Assembly: GCA_963737745.1 (NCBI GenBank)
Contig: CAVTTR010000007.1
Coordinates: 496,001 to 560,000 of the forward strand
Reading direction: 5' to 3'
Length of the DNA: 64,000 nucleotides
DNA from: Bog-473 sp963737745
GTDB lineage: Bacteria; Actinomycetota; Acidimicrobiia; Acidimicrobiales; RAAP-2
The translations under genes and the position numbers were made by a program. Below, in pieces: positions 1 through 8,556 of the stretch. Positions within the stretch are counted from its first letter, which is position 1; every line of letters starts with the position of its first letter. The notes beneath the pieces are model-generated. The model saw only the letters and a list, made by a program, of their open reading frames with translations. It was not told where the DNA came from and did no database searches.

Positions 1-470
1 TTTTGGCGAACTGGTAGAAGAGGCGGTGGCCGCGGTGGACGGCCTCGTCACCCCGAGCCGTGTGCACGTGGACTCCGGCCCGGATCTCCCCTTGCTCTCG
101 ATCGACCACGTGCTCATCGGGCAGGTTCTGGCCAATCTCTTGGAGAATGCGGCTCGTCTGTCACCGCCGGGTCGGCCCATCAGCATCAGTCGCCCGTATC
201 CTCGAGGAGTCCCCAGTGCCGCTGGTCGAGGTTTCGGTCGCAGATGAGGGTCCCGGCATTGCCCTCGAAGAAAGAGAACGGGTCTTCGAGATGTTCAGTC
301 AGAACAGCGGAGGAGCCAGGGCCGGCCTTGGTCTGGCGATTGCCAAGGCGTTCGTCGAGGCCCATGGCGGCTCCATCTGGGTCGACCCGTCGACACAACG
401 GGGCGCCCGAGTCGTGTTCACCGTTCCCGCCGCACCGGAGCGGCCTGGCATGCGTGATCGACGCCTATGA
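1..470 (+). pseudogene. kdpD: KdpD-type sensor histidine kinase, C-terminal fragment with frame break
   Basis: Only the catalytic end of a sensor histidine kinase lies in the window; the rest is upstream of base 1. The N box (IGQVLANLLENAARLSPPG) is read in the frame of base 2, while the G1 box (VSVADEGPGI), F box and G2 box (GLGLAIAKAFVEAHGG) are read in the frame of base 60. The two join as ISIS-ARIL if one C near base 191 is removed, so the break is a single extra base. The stop overlaps the start of the next gene (ATGA at 467-470), which is the usual kdpD-kdpE coupling. KdpD senses low potassium or turgor and phosphorylates KdpE. The kinase core alone cannot separate KdpD from other kinases; the name rests on the box sequences and on the regulator next door. 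Confidence 0.72.
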
Positions 471-1165
471 CAAAGGTCTTGCTCGTCGACGACGATCTGG
501 CGCTGCTCAAGGCCCTCCGCATTGGGCTGACGGCTCGCGGTGACGAGGTCGTCACCGCCCACACGGGAACTGATGCAATCACACAGGTGGCGCTGGTCCA
601 TCCCGATCTGGTCGTCTTGGATCTGGGCCTGCCTGACATGGATGGTCTCGAGGTGTGCCGACGCATCCGCGAGTTCTCCGAGATCCCGATAGTCGTCCTG
701 TCTGCCTACGGCGATGAGCATCGCAAGGTTGAGGCACTTGACGGCGGTGCAGACGACTTCATCACCAAACCCTTCGGCATGGCCGAGCTGGAAGCCCGCC
801 TGCGGGTCGCCCTTCGTCATGCCGCCTCGCGCGAAGGCAACGGTTCAGCGCCGGCAGCGATCGTGCAGGTCGGCGAGCTGGAGGTCGACATGGTGCACCA
901 CATGGCGACGATGGGCACCACGACGCTCCCGCTTACCGGCCGGGAGTTCGATTTGTTGGCCTACCTGGCTCGCTACGCCGGAAAGGTGTGCACGCACCAC
1001 ATGATTCTCAAGGACGTGTGGGGCCCCGGCTATGGAGCGGAGTCCAACTACGTGCGCGTCTACATTCACCGGCTGCGCAAGAAAATCAACGACGACGAGG
1101 GTCGAATGCTGCGCACTGTTCCCGGCATCGGTTACCAGCTCATGGCCGATCCGCCTGCCGATTGA
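467..1165 (+). CDS. kdpE: KdpE-like OmpR-family response regulator
   Basis: A 232-residue two-component regulator. The receiver domain spans about residues 3-115, with the acidic pocket at Asp8-Asp10, the phospho-acceptor at Asp52 (VVLDLGLPDMDG), Ser79 and Lys101. A winged-helix DNA-binding domain of the OmpR/PhoB type covers about 130-228 (LTGREFDLLAYLARYAG and YVRVYIHRLRKKI). The length and the YNYVRVYIHRLRKK-type recognition helix match KdpE. Its start overlaps the kinase stop, so the pair is translationally coupled. KdpE normally activates the kdpFABC potassium pump operon, which is not in this window. A neighbour-independent assignment would be only 'OmpR-type regulator'. Confidence 0.82.
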   Translation: MTKVLLVDDDLALLKALRIGLTARGDEVVTAHTGTDAITQVALVHPDLVVLDLGLPDMDGLEVCRRIREFSEIPIVVLSAYGDEHRKVEALDGGADDFITKPFGMAELEARLRVALRHAASREGNGSAPAAIVQVGELEVDMVHHMATMGTTTLPLTGREFDLLAYLARYAGKVCTHHMILKDVWGPGYGAESNYVRVYIHRLRKKINDDEGRMLRTVPGIGYQLMADPPAD

Positions 1166-1214
1166 AAACCGTCCGCCTTGCGGGAGGGGCAGCGTCCGGC
1201 CACATCAATCAGAC

Positions 1215-1238
1215 GCCCCCGAGGGTACTCTCGGGGGC
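1215..1238 (+). terminator. Perfect hairpin downstream of kdpE
   Basis: GCCCCCGAG at 1215-1223 and CTCGGGGGC at 1230-1238 form a perfect 9-bp stem with a 6-base loop, 50 bases after the kdpE stop. No T-tract follows, so it is either a weak terminator of the kind common in GC-rich Actinomycetota or an mRNA-stabilising stem. It sits between kdpE and the unrelated hydrolase gene, where transcription would be expected to end. Confidence 0.55.
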
Positions 1239-1289
1239 ACGCCCCGAAGAGAGGAGCGGCATCCGATCCGGCAGAGGAACGAGGCACAC

Positions 1290-2507
1290 GTGAAGGTCGA
1301 AGCCGAAGCGGCAGGGATGAACCCGACTCGTTTGGAGCGCATCACTCGGCATTTCGAACAGAATTACATTGCTCCGGGCAAGATCGCCGGCTGCCAGGTC
1401 ACCGTCGTGCGCGGTGGTCATGTGGCCTATCACCAATCGCTCGGACTGATGGATCGCGAGCAGGACCTCCCAATGCGCGACGACGCCATCTTTCGTATTT
1501 ATTCGATGACAAAGCCGATCGCGTGCGTCGCCCTGATGCAGCTCTTCGAGCGAGGCATGTTCCAGCTCACCGATCCGGTTCATCGGTTCATTCCCCAATG
1601 GAGTGGCTTGCGGGTCAGCGAGCAACAACCCGACGGCACCGTGGCCACGGTGAAGCCGCACCGTCCCATGAACATGCGTGACGTCCTCATGCATACGACC
1701 GGTCTGCCCGGTGGGCTCTTTCCCGGGAATCCAATCGATGACGAATTCGCCCGGGCGCGCGAGGAGCAAAAGGAGGGCATGACCCTCGAGAAGGTCACCA
1801 CGCTCCTCGCCCAATACCCGCTGAAATTCCATCCGGGGACCCACTGGAATTACGGCCTCTCCACTGACATCGTCGGTCGCTTGGTCGAGATCCTGGCGGA
1901 GGATTCATTTGACACCTACCTCGAGCGGGAGATTTTCGCTCCCCTCGGAATGACCGATACCGGGTTCTTCGTTCCGACCGAGTCGGTCGACCGGTTTGCC
2001 GCGCTCTACCAGTTCCGGCCGGGGCGCCCTGCGTCTCTGCTCGAGACGGGCCACGAGAGTCCCTACCTGCATCACAGTTCGTACCTTTCCGGCGCCAGTG
2101 GCCTGGTCTCGACCACGCAGGACTACGTCGCGTTCTGCCAAATGCTCCTCAATGGTGGCCAGCTTGGTGGTCGACGCATTCTCAGCCGCAAGACGTTGGA
2201 GCTCATGACCAGCAACCACCTTCCACGCGGGGGCACGTTGTCGGACGTGGCTATCGGCGGCTTCGGGGAAGCCGGGTTCGATGGGGTCGGTTTCGGCTTG
2301 GGCTTCGCCGTCAGCCTGGGGCCGGTCGCCACCGCCATGGCAGGCTCCGTGGGTGACTTCTACTGGGGCGGGGCGGCGAGCACCGCCTTCTGGGTCGACC
2401 CGGGTGAGGATCTCTTCGTCGTATTCATGACCCAGCTCCTGCCCTCGTCGGCCTACCCCTTCCGAGCCCAACTGCGGGCCCTGGTGTATCAGGCCATCGA
2501 CGACTGA
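1290..2507 (+). CDS. Serine hydrolase of the beta-lactamase class C / esterase EstB family
   Basis: A 405-residue protein. The catalytic SxxK motif is SMTK at residues 72-75, placed as in class C beta-lactamases, DD-peptidases and EstB-type esterases. The second motif Tyr is in HWNYGLSTDIVGRLVE, and HTTGLPGG is the loop typical of the esterase branch. No signal peptide is visible, so it is probably cytoplasmic and acts on small esters rather than on beta-lactam antibiotics. The GTG at 1290 is chosen because AGGAACGAG lies 5-10 bases upstream; the ATG at 1317 is the alternative. The open frame extends back over the end of kdpE, but that part is not coding. The substrate cannot be told from sequence. 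Confidence 0.8.
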   Translation: MKVEAEAAGMNPTRLERITRHFEQNYIAPGKIAGCQVTVVRGGHVAYHQSLGLMDREQDLPMRDDAIFRIYSMTKPIACVALMQLFERGMFQLTDPVHRFIPQWSGLRVSEQQPDGTVATVKPHRPMNMRDVLMHTTGLPGGLFPGNPIDDEFARAREEQKEGMTLEKVTTLLAQYPLKFHPGTHWNYGLSTDIVGRLVEILAEDSFDTYLEREIFAPLGMTDTGFFVPTESVDRFAALYQFRPGRPASLLETGHESPYLHHSSYLSGASGLVSTTQDYVAFCQMLLNGGQLGGRRILSRKTLELMTSNHLPRGGTLSDVAIGGFGEAGFDGVGFGLGFAVSLGPVATAMAGSVGDFYWGGAASTAFWVDPGEDLFVVFMTQLLPSSAYPFRAQLRALVYQAIDD

Positions 2508-2675
2508 CTCACGACGTCAAGGTCGGGCGTGAGGCCCAACCGGCACCCTCGACCGCCCCAAAATCGCACGATGTAACAGTGCATTCACGCAGCTGAAACC
2601 GGCGTCAAATGGTCCCGTCGTACTGTGGAAACACGACATGACGAGAAGCCACTTGTACGGCGGGCGGGTGCAGAC

Positions 2676-3515
2676 GTGAAGCGTGATCTCCAGATTGGGA
2701 TCGCTCAGTGGCTTGCCACCCCGGGCGACGGCAAACGCAACCTGCAGGTTGCGCTCGACATGATCGATCTGGCCGCGGCGCGAGGCGTCGAGCTCCTCGT
2801 TCTACCTGAGCTATGGCCCTGCGGTTACGATCCCGCCACCCTTGCCGAGGACGTCGGCCACACCGCCGAGCCCATCGAGGGTCCGCGGAGCAAGCGTCTT
2901 GCCGCGGCGGCACTCGGGGCGAACATGTGGCTGGTCGCGGGAAGTGTGCCCGAAAAGGGCCAAGATGGTGCGCTCTACAACACCGCCCTGGTCTTCAACC
3001 CGCATGGTGAATTGGTGGCATTCCACCGCAAGGCGCATCTCTACCCCCCCACGGGCGAACCGTCCATCTTCAGTCCCGGTGACCGCCTGACCACCTTCGA
3101 AGACCCGGGGCTGGGTGTCGTTGGCGTTGTGGTCTGCTTCGACGGCGACTTCCCCGAGGTGGCACGAACGCTGCGACTCCGTGGGGCACGCCTCATCGTC
3201 GCTCCTTCGGCCTACGAGGTGGAAGGAGCGACCACGTGGGACGTGCTCTACCCCGCCCTGGCCTTGGCCAACAGCCAGTGGTGGATCCAATCCAACCAAT
3301 GCGGGGCCCACCCGACCACGACCCTGCTCGGCGCCAGCAGGATCGTGGCTCCGACCGGCACCGTCGTGGCCGAGGCGACCCGAGCGGTCCCAGGCTGCAC
3401 GCATGCGCCGGAACTGCTGGTACAGCGGATCGACCTTCAACTGGCCTACCGGAAGGACGGCATCGGCACGCTGCTCGAAGAGGGGCGGCGGCCCTCGCTC
3501 TACCGCGATGAATGA
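2676..3515 (+). CDS. Carbon-nitrogen hydrolase (nitrilase superfamily amidase)
   Basis: A 279-residue member of the nitrilase superfamily, with the three catalytic residues visible in order: Glu in LLVLPELWPCGY, Lys in FHRKAHLYPP and Cys in GVVVCFDGDFPEVARTL. These enzymes hydrolyse non-peptide C-N bonds in amides, carbamoyl compounds or omega-amides through a cysteine thioester. The length fits the aliphatic amidase / N-carbamyl hydrolase / NIT2-type branches. GTG 2676 follows GGCGGGTG and begins right before the first strand (RDLQIGIAQW); GTG 2625 is an in-frame alternative with less support. The next gene is about 360 bases away, so this is probably a single-gene unit. Confidence 0.82.
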   Translation: MKRDLQIGIAQWLATPGDGKRNLQVALDMIDLAAARGVELLVLPELWPCGYDPATLAEDVGHTAEPIEGPRSKRLAAAALGANMWLVAGSVPEKGQDGALYNTALVFNPHGELVAFHRKAHLYPPTGEPSIFSPGDRLTTFEDPGLGVVGVVVCFDGDFPEVARTLRLRGARLIVAPSAYEVEGATTWDVLYPALALANSQWWIQSNQCGAHPTTTLLGASRIVAPTGTVVAEATRAVPGCTHAPELLVQRIDLQLAYRKDGIGTLLEEGRRPSLYRDE

Positions 3516-3875
3516 GGTGGTGTCCTCAGCGACGTTCCGGGAGGCCCAGCGGTCACAGGACGTAGGGAGCCACTTTCCATGCAATTCGGGGGATGCGATT
3601 TGCCCTGGTCCCTCCCGAATCGCATGCCCAGGTGCGAGGCGAGCGGCGGTAGACGCCTAAAGTTTGAGTGTTGGTCACTTCGCCTTGAGCCGGGAAGGCA
3701 CAACTTGCACATCGTCGACTCAAAACGGTCCGCAAAATGGGCGGCCATTGCTAGGGACCTGTCGTCACGTCGGTGGATTGACCACGTTCGTAACGCCGTA
3801 TTTTCTCCGTGGCCGAAGCAAGGGGGGCCAACCCATACCGTCTTAACCAGTCCCAAGTGACAAGGTGACACCACA
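3516..3875. other. Non-coding gap before zwf
   Basis: About 360 bases with no open frame that has protein-like composition. It is somewhat less GC-rich than the flanking genes. It should hold the zwf promoter, but I cannot point to a convincing -35/-10 pair. A short stretch near 3670-3700 (CACTT...GGGAAGGC) superficially resembles part of a cobalamin riboswitch, without the other conserved boxes. Confidence 0.4.
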
Positions 3876-5337
3876 ATGATCGAGCACGTTTCAGAAGAAC
3901 CGGCCACACCCCCATTGGTCCCCCATGTCATCGTCCTTTTCGGGGCGACGGGGGACCTGGCAGCACGAAAGCTACTCCCCGGGCTCCTTCACCTGGCGCA
4001 ATCGCGGAATGCTGACGGAATACCGGATCGTCGGCGTTGCCCGGAGCGAGTTGACCGACGAGGAATTCCGGAATTTGGCGCGTCGGGCATGCGACCAGTA
4101 CGCCACCGGGAAGATCTCGCTCCTGCAGTGGGCGGAGTTCGAAAAGAATCTCAGCTTCGTCCCGCAGTCTGCCGGACCCGATGGCCTGGCCGCGGCGGTG
4201 GAAAAGGCCGAAGCGTCCATCGGAGGGGAGGTCCGCCGCTTGCACTACCTCAGCATTCCGCCCATCGCGGCGGCGGATACCATCGAGATGTTGGGCAAGG
4301 CAGACCTCGTCGAGCGCTCCCGAGTGATCATGGAAAAGCCGTTCGGTGTGGATCTTGCCAGCGCCAAGGCTCTCAATGAGACGGTGCACCGGATTTTTGA
4401 CGAAGAGCAAGTGTTCCGAATCGACCACTTCCTCGGGAAGGAGGCGGCGCAGAACATCCTGGCCTTTCGCTTCGCCAACGGGTTGTTCGAGCCAATTTGG
4501 AATCGCGACCACATCGACCATGTGCAGATTGATGTCCCCGAAACTCTCTCGGTCGACGACCGCGTCGAGTTCTACGAAGCGACCGGTGCCTTTAAAGACA
4601 TGGTGGTTACCCACCTCTTTCAGATTCTCGGCTTCATGGCCATGGAACCACCGACCGCCCTCGAATCTCGCGCCATCAGTGAAGAGAAGAACAAGGTTTT
4701 TCGCTCGCTACGTCCCCTCGACGTGAGGCAAGTCGTGCGCGGTCAGTATGTCGGGTACCGCGATATACCGGGAGTAGCGCCCGAATCGGATACCGAGACC
4801 TTCGTCGCTCTGCGCTGTGAAATCGACAACTGGCGCTGGGCCGGCGTGCCCTTCTTCCTCCGGACCGGGAAGCGAATGGGCGGAGGTGAGCGCATCATCT
4901 CGATCGCTTTTCGCGAGCCTCCCAAGAGTATGTTCCCCGCCGGATCCGGTGTGGGGTCACAGGGACCAGACCACCTGACATTCGATCTGGCCGACTCGTC
5001 CAAGCTCTCTCTGTCGTTCTACGGTAAGAAGCCCGGTCCGGGCATGAACCTCGAGAAGTTGAGTCTGCAGTTCGCCTTGCACGAGACGGGCCAGGACGCC
5101 GATGTCCTCGAGGCTTACGAGCGCCTCATCCATGACGCCATGATCGGCGACCACACACTGTTCAACACCGCCGAGGGGATAGAGCGGCTATGGGAGGTCT
5201 CCGCTCCTTTATTGGAGAATCCTCCGCCGGTCCAGCCCTACGAGCCGGGGACGTGGGGTCCCGACTCCATCCGCGAGCTCATCGCTCCCCGCACCTGGCG
5301 TCTTCCCTTCGAACGTCGCTGGCGCGCCTCGCGCTGA
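3876..5337 (+). CDS. zwf: Glucose-6-phosphate 1-dehydrogenase, with one-base frame break
   Basis: Oxidises glucose 6-phosphate to 6-phosphogluconolactone with NAD(P)+, the entry step of the oxidative pentose phosphate pathway. The N-terminal Rossmann motif VIVLFGATGDLAARKLLPG is read from ATG 3876. From about base 4009 the protein continues in the next frame (MLTEYRIVGVARSEL). Removing one A at 4008-4009 joins them as QSR-MLTEYRIVG, exactly as in the family. The rest is intact: RIDHFLGKEAAQN with the substrate-binding His and Lys, then FFLRTGKRM and a normal C-terminus. The joined product is about 486 residues, a usual length. Its 3' end overlaps the open frame of the convergent copper ATPase. 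An indel error is more likely than a true null, because everything after the break is well conserved. Confidence 0.85.
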
Positions 5338-7698
5338 GTCAAGGAGGCGCGTTGGCTGGGCCACGCTGCGCAATCGTGAGCTGTTCCACACGACAAAGCC
5401 CGACGACAAGGCCATGGCTCCAGCGGCAATCAAAGGATTGAGCAACCCGAGGGCGGCGAGCGGTATGGCGGCCAAGTTGTACACACAGGCCCACGCCAGG
5501 TTGCCGTGAATGGTGCGCAAGGTCCGACGGGAGAGATCGATGGCAGAGGCCACGGCGCGTAGATCGTCCCGCACCACAATCAGATCCGCCGCATTGATCG
5601 CCACATCCGTGCCCGATCCCACGGCCAACCCGAGATCCGCCGCGACCAGCGCAGGACCGTCGTTCACACCGTCGCCGACCATGGCAACCGAGCGACCTTC
5701 GGCTTGGAGGCGCCGGATGACGTCGACCTTGTCGGTCGGGAAGGCGCCGGCCACGACTTCGGTGATCCCCAACAAATCGGCGGCGGCGCGCGCTGTCACC
5801 TCGTTGTCACCCGTCATGAGGACGCACCGCAGGCCCAGCTGCTGAAGGCGCTGTACGGCGGGAAGAGCCGACTCACGCATGGTGTCCGCCACGGAGAAGC
5901 ACCCGGCCACCTCACCGTCACACCACACCAAGACCGCCGTGCGCCCCTGGCGTTCCCATGCCAGGCAGCGATCGACGAGCTCGGACCGGGGCAGATCCGC
6001 CGCATCCCCACGTCGGCCGATGGCGATGCGGTGACCTTCGACCAATCCCTCGGCACCGAGACCGGGCAGAGCGACAAATGATGTCACTTCGGGAAGAACT
6101 CCGGCTTCCTGGCGTGCCCGCGCCGCGATGGCCACGGCCACGGGGTGTTCCGAGGCCTGCTCCAGCGCTCCGGCCCACCGCAGCAATGCCCGGGCGTCCG
6201 TCCCCCCTGCTGATGCGAGGTCGGTCACTTTCATCTTGCCCTGCGTCAGCGTGCCGGTCTTGTCCAACACCACCGTGTCAACCTGCTTGGAGGCCTCGAG
6301 GGCCCGGTACCCCTTGAAGAAAATCCCAGAGCGCGCGCCTTCTCCCGCGGCTACGTACAGGGCCGCTGGAGTGGCCAGTCCGAGGGCGCAGGGGCAAGCA
6401 ATGACCAAGACGGAGAGCGCAGCAGTGAACGCAAGCTGGGATGAGTACCCGAGCACAAGCCAGCCCGCCAAGGTTCCGAGGGCGATCAACAAGACGGCCG
6501 GCACGAATACATTGCAGACCCGATCGGCCAGGCGCTGCACGGCCGCCTTCTCGTTCTGGGCGTGCTCGACCAAGCGCAGCATCTGCGCGAGCTGCGTTTC
6601 GCGGCCGACTTTGGTGGCTCGGACGACGAGCCGCCCACTCGTCGAAATGGTCCCGCCGACCACGACGTCACCCTGGGTCACGTCAAGGGGTTGGGATTCT
6701 CCCGTCAGCACGCTGCGGTCGACGGCAGATTGCCCAAAGATCACCTCACCGTCGGTGGCGATTGTCTCCCCCGGCCGCACGATGAATCGGTCTCCGACCG
6801 TGAGGGCCGATACCGCACGCCTCCGCTCGAAACCATTGGCGTCGAGCACCCCCACGTCTTTGGCTCCGACAGCGGCCAAGGCGCGCAGGGCATTCCCCGA
6901 ACGCTGGCGGGACCACGCTTCGAAGTATCGTCCAGCCAGAACGAAGGTGGTGACGCCGGCCGCGACATCGAGATAGATGGCGCCCGCGGAACGGTGCACC
7001 AACATGAAGAGGATCGAATGCGAGGCATGGCTCGAATCGCGCCAGAACATGGCATAAAACGACCAGAGCGTTGACGAGACGATGCCCAGAGAGACGAGCG
7101 TGTCCATGGTGGACATGCGGTGCCGCGCGCTACGCACCGCGGCCCGGTAGAACGGCCACGCCGCCCACGTCACCACCGGCGATGCCAGGGCCAGCATCAG
7201 CCACTGCCAGCCCGGGAACCGGAGGTTGGGCGACACCGAGAAGGCGATCGATGTGTCGCACAACGGCATGAAGAGCAGAGCAGCCACGAAAAGGCGTCGT
7301 CGTAGGCCCCGCACCCGGTCGGCGATTTCGTCCCGAGCATCCTCTATGCCTTCGTGGTCCTGCTTCGGGAGGTCGGCTGAGTAACCCGCGGCGACGACTT
7401 CCTCGATGATTCGCCCGACGGTCACTTCAGCCGGGAGGACAGCCGTTGCCCGCTCCGAGGCGAAGTTCACCCGAGCCCGCACTCCTTCGAGCGCATTGAG
7501 GCGGTGTTCGATGCGCGCGGCGCAGGCTCCGCACGTCATGCCGCCGATCAAAAGCGTCACTTCTGTCGATGCGGGTACCACCCGGGAGTCAACGGTCGCG
7601 GTCACCGCACCAGTCTCTCGGGGTACGCCATGACCATAGACTTGCAGGAGAGCGAGGATGGCGCCAAGTGCGAGGGCCGCACCCTCGACCAGCCGCAA
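5209..7698 (-). CDS. copA: Copper-translocating P1B-type ATPase CopA
   Basis: An 829-residue heavy-metal ATPase that exports Cu(I). In order: an N-terminal metal-binding domain with GMTCGACAARIEH (Cys56, Cys59), the transmembrane block, the ion-path motif ACPCALGLATP (Cys435-Pro-Cys437), the phosphorylation motif DKTGTLTQG (Asp479), the HP motif (SEHPVAVAIAA) and the hinge MVGDGVNDGPAL. CPC plus an HMA with CxxC indicates Cu(I) or Ag(I) rather than zinc. It lies 42 bases after the tetR-like gene on the same strand. TTG 7698 gives an odd hydrophobic N-tail; GTG 7605 is an alternative start nearer the HMA. The last 60 or so residues after NSSRLRS are not family-like and run antisense through zwf. 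A lost frame with a stop at 5339-5341 would give a normal end. Confidence 0.88.
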   Translation of the reverse strand: MRLVEGAALALGAILALLQVYGHGVPRETGAVTATVDSRVVPASTEVTLLIGGMTCGACAARIEHRLNALEGVRARVNFASERATAVLPAEVTVGRIIEEVVAAGYSADLPKQDHEGIEDARDEIADRVRGLRRRLFVAALLFMPLCDTSIAFSVSPNLRFPGWQWLMLALASPVVTWAAWPFYRAAVRSARHRMSTMDTLVSLGIVSSTLWSFYAMFWRDSSHASHSILFMLVHRSAGAIYLDVAAGVTTFVLAGRYFEAWSRQRSGNALRALAAVGAKDVGVLDANGFERRRAVSALTVGDRFIVRPGETIATDGEVIFGQSAVDRSVLTGESQPLDVTQGDVVVGGTISTSGRLVVRATKVGRETQLAQMLRLVEHAQNEKAAVQRLADRVCNVFVPAVLLIALGTLAGWLVLGYSSQLAFTAALSVLVIACPCALGLATPAALYVAAGEGARSGIFFKGYRALEASKQVDTVVLDKTGTLTQGKMKVTDLASAGGTDARALLRWAGALEQASEHPVAVAIAARARQEAGVLPEVTSFVALPGLGAEGLVEGHRIAIGRRGDAADLPRSELVDRCLAWERQGRTAVLVWCDGEVAGCFSVADTMRESALPAVQRLQQLGLRCVLMTGDNEVTARAAADLLGITEVVAGAFPTDKVDVIRRLQAEGRSVAMVGDGVNDGPALVAADLGLAVGSGTDVAINAADLIVVRDDLRAVASAIDLSRRTLRTIHGNLAWACVYNLAAIPLAALGLLNPLIAAGAMALSSGFVVWNSSRLRSVAQPTRLLDSARGAPATFEGKTPGAGSDELADGVGTPRPRLVGLDRRRILQ

Positions 7699-7740
7699 GG
7701 AAGCCCACGGCCGAGGATGTTGCGGCGTCCATGTGCCGGG

Positions 7741-8383
7741 TCAGTTGGAGCGGATCTCAGCTCTGCCCGTTTCGGTACGGGGCCGAAGGCCATCGCACAC
7801 AATGCCCAGGAGATCGCCCGGCAATGCTGGTGCGGAAGCCTGTTCACAGGCGATGCAGGTCGCTCCGACAAGGGAGATCACCACAGCGGGGGTGACATCG
7901 GCGCGGACCGCTCCCGCTTTCTGCGCTACTTCGAGGAGTTCACTCACAGCTGCCTCGAGGTCGCGCTTCGCTGGGGCAGCCGCTTGTTCGATTTCGATGC
8001 CAGCACCGAGCAAGGCCTGAATCAGGTCTCGCTTCAACGCGCTCTCCTCGACCAGATGTCGGAGAAAGGCAAAGAAGGCTACGCCTGGATCATCGGCGTC
8101 AATGCGTGCCCGGGCGTCCGCCGCGATATCGACGAGACGTGCGATGAGGATCGCTTCGAAAAGTTTCTCTTTGGTGGGAAAGTGCCGATAGAGGGTGCCC
8201 ACCCCGACTCCCGCCCTCTCAGCGATCAGATCCACGGGGACCGAAATCCCCTCGGCGGCGAAGACGGCTTCTGCCGCCTCAAGCACCCGGGCTCGATTAC
8301 GCAGCGCATCCGCGCGCGAGCGGGCGCACTTCTTCTTCAGGGCCGCTTTCAGGCGTCACACCGACGGCCGACTTCACTCCCAC
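7741..8383 (-). CDS. TetR-family transcriptional regulator, probable frame break near the N-terminus
   Basis: The helix-turn-helix is clear (VDLIAERAGVGVGTLYRHFPTKEKLFEAI), followed by an all-helical ligand domain of TetR type ending at 7741. In the main frame the only start is GTG 8286, which cuts off the first HTH helix. Upstream residues RADALRNRARVLEAA are typical TetR N-terminus but have an in-frame stop just before them and no start. A GTG at 8383, preceded by a strong GGGGGGAGAGGG site, opens another frame that runs into them if one base is dropped near 8318. I therefore place the start at 8383 with a one-base indel. It is divergent from the efflux transporter and precedes copA, so it likely represses the transporter and its own operon through the site at 8404-8444. 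Confidence 0.75.
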
Positions 8384-8403
8384 GGAAATCCCTCTCCCCC
8401 CGA

Positions 8404-8444
8404 TTGACAAACGGAGCCTAAGTTCCGTATACTCTAAATGGAAC
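8404..8444 (+). promoter_or_regulatory. Sigma70-type promoter overlapped by an inverted repeat (probable TetR operator)
   Basis: TTGACA at 8404-8409 is a perfect -35 box. After an 18-base spacer, TATACT at 8428-8433 matches the -10 box at five of six positions. It points to the efflux gene starting at 8557. An inverted repeat GTTCC (8422-8426) / GGAAC (8440-8444), with 13 bases between, brackets the -10 box. This is where a dimeric repressor would block polymerase, and the tetR-like gene starts divergently at 8383. Promoter and repeat are read directly; operator function is inferred. Confidence 0.72.
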
Positions 8445-8556
8445 GAGCACTCCGATTGTACGCCAGTTGGGCACGCAAAGCTAGGGCCTCTCCCCGGTTT
8501 TGGCCCACATCGTTCTCGAGGACCGTTCGCCGCCCCCAAGAGCAGGAGATCCACTT

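Noticed and set aside
3660..3710. Segment resembling part of a cobalamin riboswitch (CACTT...GGGAAGGC) upstream of zwf
   Set aside because: The other conserved boxes, including the long CCxGCxCCCGCAACTG region, are absent and zwf is not a B12-regulated gene.
8500..8556. Upstream ATG of the efflux transporter at 8500
   Set aside because: No ribosome site precedes it, while AGGAG lies at the right distance before ATG 8557 and the extra residues are not family-like.
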